From Anaeramoeba flamelloides (Eukaryota; Metamonada; Anaeramoebidae): a stretch of DNA of 64,000 nucleotides. A program made the translations under genes and the position numbers. This document shows positions 56,377 to 64,000 of the stretch, one piece after another; within the stretch, counting starts at the first letter, position 1; every line of letters starts with the position of its first letter. The notes beneath the pieces were generated by a model. The model saw nothing but the letters and a program-made list of their open reading frames with translations, made no database searches and was not told the DNA's origin. Where the stretch lies: the NCBI GenBank assembly GCA_027625915.1, contig JANTQA010000008.1, forward strand, positions 8,168,501 to 8,232,500, given 5' to 3'.

Positions 56377-56987
56377 TTTTTAAAAAGCTTTGATTTTTAT
56401 GTCGTAATTTGTAAAGCTATAACAGCTAAAGGTACGAAAAATCAAAATGAAAAAACACACTTTATTTTTCAACACTGGAGCATATTCCCATTGTGTCTTC
56501 TTGTACATCTAATTTATCTACATATGTCTAAGATTTATATTTTTCAAAATATGGAACAACACCAAATTGAATCTTTTAATTTGTATTTTTTGATCAATAA
56601 GAATTTGATTCTTTTTTTTTAACTCAAAAATTAGAATACTAAAATTCAATCCTTATCATAACTTTTTTGACATTAGCAGCAGTTCTTTACACATACCATT
56701 TGTCTTGAAATAACGAATTAATCTATTTTTAATTGATAAGATAATAATCTTGAATAATAATCACCTGTAATTGAAAACAATTAGACACTGTTTTCCATTT
56801 ATTAATGATATTTTGTTTTCTTTGTTTTATTTAATTTTAAGTTTTTATTTTTCACACTCTGAATTGTTTCAAAAACTGAAAAAACCGAATAAATATATGA
56901 AGAAAAATATTCAATTACAAGCATTTAATTTATTTTGGTAAATTTAGGTTTGTCAACCCTGTAGAATGAAAAAAAAATTATCTAGTA
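56377..56987. other. 5' flank of vWA/alpha-kinase gene
   Basis: AT-rich promoter side, no site assigned. Confidence 0.3.
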
Positions 56988-57441
56988 TTAGGTGTGGCAA
57001 ATGATATTTTGGTTCTTAGCTAATCGATCTTCAACTTAGTATTTATTATAATTAACATTAAAAAAACAATTTTTGTCAATTAATCTTTCTTTAATTTAAA
57101 AGAATACAATTAAAAAATTAAAGAGAAAAATGATTGGTATATACTTGTAAAAAATATAATTTCTGGGTCGTCAATTGATAGTTTCCCTTTGGTTTGGTTT
57201 TGTTTGAGGTGTTGAAAAAAGTTAAATTTTAATTTTTGTTATTAAATAAAAGGAAAGTAAATATTTCAAATCAAGACCAATAAATCCCCTTTTTTAGATC
57301 TTATTTTCCAAGTCGATCAGTCTTACACTCTTAAAATTGGATTGGGAAGAAAAAAAAAAAGATTTTTTTTGGGAAAACATTAAAATCAATACAAAGTTGA
57401 AGATCGATCAGCTAAGAACCAAAATAATATGACCCACCTAA
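56988..57441. mobile_element. MITE, TTAGGTG family
   Basis: TTAGGTGTGGCAAATGATAT TTTGGTTCTTAGCTAATCGA at the left and the complement ending CACCTAA at the right, arms about 70 bp, TA on both sides (56986-56987, 57442-57443). 454 bp, no frame. Confidence 0.8.
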
Positions 57442-57443
57442 TA

Positions 57444-58489
57444 CAAGATATTTTTTTTTCATTTTTTCGAGATACTTAACTTTTACTGATCAGCAACTGT
57501 AAATTTAAAAAATTTCACTTTTGTATTTCAAAGTGTATTAGAAAACAACGTACGTAACTTTCATTGTTTATTGATATTGTTTTTAAGTATTCAAAGTACT
57601 AAGTAAAAAATAATATATTCCAATTTTTTTAGTGCAAAAAAATATAAATAAATATATAAATAGAATACCAGATTGAGTTCTTTTTCAATTTTAAGAAAGG
57701 TTAAAGAGTTTACTTTTTGTTCTAATCTTAAGATTCTATTAGGATATTTTATTTTTGTAAAAAAATTCCCTGATTTTTGTTAAGGAGCGAATTATAATAC
57801 TTGAAACCCAATAAAAGGCATTTGAAACAAAGTGAGACTGTTTTCTGATCCAATAAAAAATGAATAAATAAGTGTAATTTTTGGCTTCTGGTATTTTAAC
57901 CGATTTTAATTTAACTTTCTCTATAATTTTTAAAGGAAAAATTTGTGTTAGATGGGTGTGAGATGAAGGAGATGAATATTATTTGAGATTTACCTTATTG
58001 TGAAATATTTTGCATTTAAATTATTGTTTTAAAAAAAAAATTGGGTCTGATACATCATTTAACTACAAAAATTAATAATTAAGGACATAATAATGAGTTG
58101 TAGATTCCTTGATATTTTTTAAAATTTGGTTTTATTCTGAATAATAATGGGTTGAGAGTTAGGGACTATTCTTTAATTTATAATTATTCTTCGTTTAAAG
58201 GTTAGACAAATTCATCAAATAGATTTAAATCCAAATAAAAGTATTTTATAACCAGAATATAAGTTCGATTTCTTTCTTTTGATTAATTTTTCAACAATTT
58301 AATTTTTTATTATTATTAAATAGGGCTGATTTAAAAAAAAAAATACCCCGATTTTACTGAATTTCAAAATTCATATCTAGTTTCTTCTATTAGTTATAAT
58401 GCATACAAGATAATAAATCAGAATATAAATTTTCTTTATTATTATTTTTTTTTTTTTTTATTTTGAAGGGAAGTAATCGTTTTCCTCTT
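57444..58489. other. AT-rich stretch, no gene seen
   Basis: No convincing frame, splice pattern or known repeat. Confidence 0.3.
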
Positions 58490-58600
58490 ACAACTGTTAG
58501 GTTTTCCAGGATTTAAAAGAAGGGAGTAAAATCATAGATTTTTTTAATTCTTTTGAATTCTGGAAAAGCTAGGCACTCGACGGCACTTTCCCTAATTTCT
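58490..58600. repeat. Hairpin cassette, single module A (copy G)
   Basis: GTTAGGTTTTCCAGGATTTA AAAGAAGGGAG... returns as TTCTTTTGAATTCTGGAAAA GCTAGG, then the tag CACTCGACGGCACTTTCC. The smallest copy: one stem between the two tags, next to a LINE end. Confidence 0.7.
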
Positions 58601-58639
58601 AAATTTTTGTTTGGTAATCTCAATAAAGAATCATAATTC

Positions 58640-59120
58640 TCTTTATCATTAACTAATTATAAAATAAACAATGAGTCTTTATTTCGAATAATATCAAAGA
58701 TATTATTCTTATTATTTTTGTTAATTTGAATTAAATCTTTAAACCAAATTATTCGATTTTCTTTATAGAATTGGTAGTCCCATAAAAAATGATCGATATC
58801 TTCATATGTATCTAGGATTAAATATTTTTTGCATAAATTGCAAATTTTTGTTTTTGTTTTATTCTTATAATAAACATAAGAATATCTATTTAGATAATTT
58901 CTGAAATTTTTTAGTTTTAAGATGGAAAAATTTTCTTTATTAGATGATAAGAAAAATAATAATAATATAAATAAAGATTTGAAAAAGAAAAAGAAAATGA
59001 AGAAATAAAAGAGATAGGTTTTATTGGTAAGGGTTAAATGTTCAAGAGCACTCGATATTTTAAAGAGAAGTTTTTGAAGTGACGAAATTTGTGACTCCAT
59101 ATTCAGAGAGCAGTCAAAAG
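58640..59120 (-). mobile_element. LINE C-terminal fragment with cysteine finger
   Basis: The minus strand reads LKNFRNYLNRYSYVYYKNKT, then KICNLCKKYLILDTYEDIDH FLWDYQFYKENRI: a C-x2-C ... H-x-L-W finger as found at the end of many LINE ORF2 proteins. It ends NNIFDIIRNKDSLFIL and a stop at about 58657. The upstream half is low-complexity and probably not part of it. Confidence 0.65.
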
Positions 59121-59910
59121 TAAATTTTAAATACGATCAATAGAAGTATTTTGACCCAAATTTAGTTTTCTGAAATAATAAAGAGTAAAAATATTAAAAA
59201 AAAAGTATAAAAATTAATTGAAAGTTATATTTTGAACCCCTAGTGTTGAGTGGGTTGGCTTTTATATCCTTTAATTTGAAATATTTCTAATTCCTCACTA
59301 TAATTAATTTTAATTTAAGGGATATAAATAATTGACCTAATAGAGATCAAATAAAATAATTTTATTTATTAAATTATAAATTGGAAATTTACTGATAATT
59401 TATCTATTTCAATGTATCCAGTTATTAATAATAAGAATTTCTTTTCTAACTTTTACTTTTTATTGTTTTTTTTTTTTATTTTTTTTTTTTTTTTTTTTTT
59501 CAGTAAATTTACTAAACCTTGTTTTCATGTAATCCCAGTCCAAGCTACTTGCTCTAATGTATAACTTTGATCTAAAGCTGATTAGAAATAGAATGAAGAA
59601 GTTTTTTCCTCTAATTAATTTGATTTCAAATCTCTTTAGATTTTATTACTTATTTCTTGCCCTTTTGTTTAAATTTGCCTAAGATATCATAATAACAAGT
59701 TTATTTTATTTTAGTTCAGTTTGTTCAAGATCTAATATGAAACATGTTTACAAATAATATAATGATTTTTTATCAATTTAAAATTCTCCAAACACCTAAA
59801 AAATATAAAAAGACGCTGGGAACCATTCAACTAAAAGATTTAAATTTAAAAAAGTAAATAGTCAAAATAATAATAATTTTTTTTTTTTTTTTTGAAGATC
59901 CAAATATATA
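59121..59910. other. AT-rich stretch with poly-T tract
   Basis: No gene. A T-rich run at 59464-59500. Confidence 0.3.
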
Positions 59911-60102
59911 GCCATTTCTAATTTTAAGGTACAAATATCAAACGAATTAAAAAGACAAAAAAATTTCATATTAAGGTGTAAAATTCCGATTTGAGTCATA
60001 TAATTTTGTAAAAAATTTCCAAAAAATATATCTATATTTGAGAATTTTTATTGTGACTTAAATTATAGTTGAAAGTTTGTGCCTCAAAGGCGAAAATCAC
60101 TA
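59911..60102. mobile_element. MITE, CAGTCAGTTCC family, decayed copy 3
   Basis: Diverged palindrome: GCCATTTCTAATTTTAAGGT ACAAA against TTTGTGCCTCAAAGGCGAAA ATCAC, same spacing of GGTACAAA/GTGCC units as copies 1 and 2. Confidence 0.6.
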
Positions 60103-60154
60103 TATTCAAAAAGATTAAAAATAAAGAAAAAGTAAAATTGAAAAAAATTTCAAT

Positions 60155-60645
60155 CAGATTCAGAATTATTTTTAGTTTTCAATTTTCATTAGAAAATAAA
60201 TAATTCTCAAACAAATTTATCCAATAAATCTTATTTTAGAAGATGAATTCAAAAAAATATCCTATTTTCTGAAATAAAACTAGAATTAGATTGTTACAAT
60301 TAAAATAGGATTTTAATATCCATACTGGAAATTTTTTAGTAACAAAAAGTGAGTTGTTGATCAAAAATTTTACAAAACAAAGTATTTTCATTCATAAAGA
60401 ATGAAAAATAAAATCAAGTAATGAATAAATAATTGTAACAAATTTTTATATATAAGATTAAGTAATAAATTATTTTTATTTATTTTTTCTTGTTCAATCT
60501 TTTATATTTTTTTAGATTTTCGTTTTATATTTGGTATGAAAAAATATTATTCTCTGGATATATTCCACTCTCATATTTTTAAAAAAATTATTTATTTGGT
60601 TAGAGAAATGATTTGAAGAATTCAGTTTCAAATAAACTTATACAC
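60155..60645. repeat. Dispersed repeat R4, copy 2
   Basis: Collinear with 33715-34200. The frame 60613-60954 starts in its end (KNSVSNKLIHIKFVK...) and shows no family motif. Confidence 0.7.
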
Positions 60646-61129
60646 ATAAAATTTGTCAAATGTACTTATTCCTTAAGTGAGTTTATTTTTTTTGAAAATG
60701 ATGAGAAAATAAATTCCAAAAATAAGAAATTTTCTCTAGATATTTGTCTTGGCTTTTTCCACAAAAATGAATCTTTCTTTGACATTACTCTACTAATTTT
60801 GTGTATTATTGAATTTTTCAAAAATTTTTTTCTAGTAATATTTTTTCGGCTATTGTTTCTGAAAGATCCCTACAACCTCAACAAAAAACAACTCAGACAA
60901 TTTGAGTCTTTCCGTCTAAAATGGTATAAAAATTTTTCAATCTGGGTTCGATAAATATCTCTTTATCAAGAAAAATATATTCCATATTTTCTCTAATTAA
61001 TAAATATAATGACCAATATTTGTTCTTTTTTTATGTTTGAGAATTAATTAAGTACAGTCCAAGGATTTCAACGTTACCTATTTGTGACAATTAAGACTGA
61101 TAAATTCAAATAAATTTCTAAAAATTTTG
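60646..61129. other. Spacer with an unassigned open frame
   Basis: An open stretch to 60954 encodes a hydrophobic segment and KDPYNLNKKQLRQFESFRLK. Start and family unknown; not accepted as a gene. Confidence 0.3.
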
Positions 61130-61385
61130 ACTTGATTTTCTATTTTAGAAATTTTTTTTTACAAGCTTTGAAAAAAGTATTTTATTGAGTCAAATATTTA
61201 AGAAACATTGTAAAATTAATTACGCTTAAAAGATTATTTCTCTTAAGTTGTTTTAAAAATTGAGATCTAAGAGTTTTCCAAAAAGGGAAATTGAACTAAA
61301 AATTTTATTAAATTTATTGGAATGAATCAATATAAATAACAACATAACAATTGAATTTCTTAAATAATGGATAAAACTGAAAAAC
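61130..61385. repeat. Dispersed repeat R1, copy 2
   Basis: Diverged match to 1590-1835, about 200 bp upstream of the casein kinase 2 beta start. Confidence 0.5.
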
Positions 61386-61577
61386 ATTGAGGAAATACAA
61401 AAAAAGATTGCATTATGGAAGTGTCGAAATTATTTCAAAACTCTTTGGTTTAACTTTCAAAATTCCTAAAAAAACTATACCAAGAACGAACATGACTTAA
61501 AATGACTATTTGAAAATCTCATAATGAAACTTTCTTTTCATTTTTTATAAAATACCTTTTTAATCTAAAATAAAAAA

Positions 61578-62139
61578 ATGTCTTCTGAAGGTTCTAATTC
61601 TGATAAAGAAATAGAACAAACACAACAAAGTTGGGTTGAAAAATTTTGTTTGTCACCACGTAACATTTTCTTCTGTTATATTGATTCTGAATATTTAAAA
61701 TCAAACTTCAATTTCACTGGACTGAAGAAATATTCCAAGAATTTTAGAACTGTAGTCAAAATATTGAGAGACGAAGTAACACTTGACTTAGGTAAGCATA
61801 TTCCGTGAACTTGAATTTCGTTTTGTTTCACAAGGCATCATAATACTCTTTAAAAACCACCTGATTTTTACTTTAAATTTTTACTTTATGCTGTTTCTTT
61901 CTTGTTTGTTTTATTGATCGTGTTTGTACAAAGAAAAAATGAGTAAGGAAGAACAAGAACAAATCGAGAACGAAACTCAATTAATTTATGGTTTGTTGCA
62001 TGCTAGATATATAGTTACAGATGAAGGGATGATGCGAATGGCTAAAAAGTATCAAAAAGGTATCTTTGGAAAATGCCCACAGGTATTTTGTAAAAGACAG
62101 CCTTGCTTACCAATTGGTAGATCAGATACGCCACATAAG
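61578..62139 (+). CDS. CKB: Casein kinase 2 regulatory subunit beta, exons 1-2 (partial)
   Basis: Exon 61578-61791 and exon 61934-62139 join through a 142-bp GT-AG intron (G|AA restores the frame). The product starts MSSEGSNSDKEIEQTQQSWV, then EKFCLSPRNIFFCYIDSEYL (the WFC..RGNEFFCEVDEDYI block of CK2 beta), LIYGLLHARYIVTDEGMMRM and GKCPQVFCKRQPCLPIGRSD, which carries the first cysteine pair of the zinc finger. CK2 beta dimerises through that finger and activates the CK2 alpha kinase. After codon 140 a GT donor (62140) follows in phase 0. The second cysteine pair (LYCPKC-type) and the alpha-binding tail are not found before 64000. Reading through adds a Phe-rich tail ending at 62256. The acidic groove is shorter than usual. 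Either a repeat-filled long intron or a truncated copy. Confidence 0.8.
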
Positions 62140-62619
62140 GTAAATCATTTTGAAATTTTGATCAACTATTACTTTATTGCTTTTTTTTTTTTTTTTTATT
62201 TTATTTTTTTATACTGTTTTCCTTTTCAATTCTTTTGTGAAAGTGAATCAGATTGAGCAATTCACAAAAACACAATTTTTTTAAAAAGTGTTTTTAAATG
62301 ACCTTTAAGTTTCTTTTGTTCGATTAAATAAACAAAACTATTGAAAAATTATCATTTTTGTTTCCATCAACATGAAATTATTTTTTGTTATTTCAAACAA
62401 AAATTTACTTTGGCCAACAAAAACTTGTTTCGAGTAAACACACACTTAAATAATGTCTCGTTTTACTGTTTTGTATTTTTTTAACGTTTTCCAAATTCGC
62501 TTTAATCAATCAAAATTCTCTCAGGTATTAGCGTCACACTCGATTCGTATATAATTAAAGTGTGTAATAATTTGAAATTAAGCCATACTAGTACCCCGAT
62601 AATTACACAAATGACTCTA
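62140..62619. other. Sequence after CK2 beta exon 2
   Basis: Starts with a GTAAAT donor and contains a T-rich tract (62178-62210) followed by AG sites near 62252 and 62261. None opens into a CK2 beta-like exon. Confidence 0.4.
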
Positions 62620-63275
62620 AAAAATCTATTATAAATGTATTAAAAAAATAAATTATTAGATTTTTTACTAATTATAATTAAAAATTTTCATTTTAGATTT
62701 TTTTTTTAATTCCTTGATTCCAAACCTAAAAATAGAACCTTAAAATAGAAATATTCCAGTATTTTAAAATTAATATTTTGAACATACAAAAGTAACTATT
62801 TTTACAATTTTATAATTAAAGACTAACTCAATATTCATTGGCATAAAAACCCAAAGACTGATTAACTTTGTTTCCTTTTTATAAATCTAGTTTTATTTTC
62901 ATTATATTTCAGATATCTGTGGAAAAAATAATTTGAAAAATAATCTATCAGTTAATTATATAAATGATTTTAAAAAAATTGAATTTTTTATTTACTAATC
63001 TCCTTTTGGAGACAAATTTACAAAAAATATTTTTCAACTTAGAAATCTTCAGATTGATGATTCAGCCTTTAAATTAGTCTCGAAATGAAGATTTTTTTCC
63101 AAAATTCTTTTCGAATATTTAATAAATACAAGGATCGTTTTAAATTGAAGAGGATCAACTTTTAATACTACTTTACTAATTGATTTTTTAGAGATATTTG
63201 ATCCATGAGGCATGGATATGATTTACATTCAATAGCAGCATACTTTTGTTTTTGGCTTCTCCATGGTAAACGCTA
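62620..63275. repeat. Dispersed repeat R5, copy 2
   Basis: Collinear with 26600-27310. It lies just where the rest of the CK2 beta gene would be expected. Confidence 0.55.
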
Positions 63276-63927
63276 ATCCCTTAAGAAACAAAAATCCAAA
63301 TAATTAAGTTATATACCACCAAGTTCAAAGACAATTGTGAAATACTATATGAGGTCAACTACATTTCCAAATTTAATCTCTTAAATCATATTATATTTGA
63401 ATGAAAAAATATAATCATTTTTATCAAAGTTTTCATGTTCCGATTTAATAGTCATTAACTTGAAAAAGAAGTGAATTATTTCCTTTACTACTGAAAATCT
63501 ATTTATTACATAATTACAGTGATGAAAACAAATGAATTATTTGAAATGGACAAAAATGTAAAACAATTAAGTTTGAAGAAAATTTACAATCTTTTACAAA
63601 AAATATCTAAAAGAAGATTTTTGAAGATTTGATATTTTTACGAGCTCGGAATCTTTACAAATGATCCTAACCAAAAAAGAAGAAGAAGAACCCGTTATTT
63701 CAACAAGGATTAATTGCACAATAATTAAACTACAATATACAAAGAGATTTTTTGATGAATACATGAATTATCACGATATTAGCAATAAATTTGCCATAAT
63801 ATTAAAAAATCGCGACTAACCTAACTTTGTCGAGAAAAATCAGAAAATCACGATAATTCACAAAATCGAGATAATCCATAAAATTTCCAAAAAAAGTTAT
63901 ATTTTTTTTTGAATTAAAAAAATAAGA
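63276..63927. other. AT-rich stretch
   Basis: No gene. Short repeated ATCACGATAATTCACAAAAT-type units at 63770-63890. Confidence 0.3.
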
Positions 63928-64000
63928 ATCTATCAAATATTTTCGAAAATAGCCGAAAATTGAAAATACTCGAAATTTTTTTAACCATTAAAAAACACCT
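63928..64000. mobile_element. Foldback element arm, second copy, cut by window end
   Basis: AATCTATCAAATATTTTCGA AAATAGCCGAAAAT...TTTTTTTAACCA matches the complement of the arm at 53085-53158 (AATCTATCAAATATTCCCGA). Confidence 0.75.

Noticed and set aside
60613-60954. 113-residue frame with a hydrophobic centre
   Set aside because: It begins inside repeat R4, has no clear start context and no family motif.
1-64000. tRNA or rRNA genes, CRISPR arrays, bacterial operons
   Set aside because: No cloverleaf-consistent sequences or conserved rRNA blocks were recognised by eye, spaced short repeats are transposon arms, and the introns show that the DNA is eukaryotic.

Overview
The window reads as nuclear DNA of a protist with a very AT-rich genome (roughly four fifths A+T between genes). 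The evidence is GT-AG introns of 100-165 bp, Lys/Asn/Glu-rich proteins with homopolymer runs, and eukaryotic signalling and cytoskeletal families: a Ras GTPase, RasGAP, alpha-kinase, calponin-homology (CH) domains, the casein kinase 2 beta subunit and a coatomer-like WD protein. The style fits Anaeramoeba (an amoeboid metamonad) or a similar amoeboflagellate. This is a judgement from protein style, not a proven assignment. I saw no rRNA, convincing tRNA or CRISPR.

Layout. 0.2-1.0 kb: spliced start of a small fimbrin-type CH-domain gene. 2.4-4.7 kb: a broken Tc1/mariner transposon with two smaller TA-flanked elements nested inside it. 5.0-11.0 kb: a coiled-coil exon, about 3 kb of repeat debris, then a RasGAP-domain exon. 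11.3-19.4 kb: an LTR-like repeat split by a 7.2-kb insertion. That insertion looks like a composite transposon: two direct copies of one element bracket a Ras-family pseudogene and two MITEs, and the matching empty site lies at 22.87 kb. 19.3-23.4 kb: hairpin cassettes, a LINE fragment and a second copy of the LTR-like repeat. 23.9-26.2 kb: one membrane-protein gene, split only by a 23-base A run. 28.9-32.5 kb: a coatomer/TSET-like beta-propeller protein. 36.0-39.4 kb: a four-module reductase (ZZ finger, adenylation, carrier, thioester reductase) with GC-richer coding sequence than anything else here. 42.4-46.7 kb: a large CH plus PH-like protein with extreme charge tracts. 49.3-51.7 kb: a decayed LINE with a MITE inserted. 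52.4-53.2 kb: a foldback element. 53.9-56.4 kb: a vWA plus alpha-kinase-like protein lacking the usual catalytic residues. 61.6-62.1 kb: the first two exons of a casein kinase 2 beta gene whose remainder is not seen.

The host genes are mostly regulatory (Ras signalling, phosphorylation, actin, vesicle coat) and do not form a cluster. The most distinctive content is the mobile DNA: at least five TA-target MITE families, a LINE family, and a modular hairpin cassette with fixed end tags that recurs next to LINE fragments. The most unusual proteins are the ZZ-carboxylic acid reductase-like enzyme and the apparently inactive vWA/alpha-kinase.
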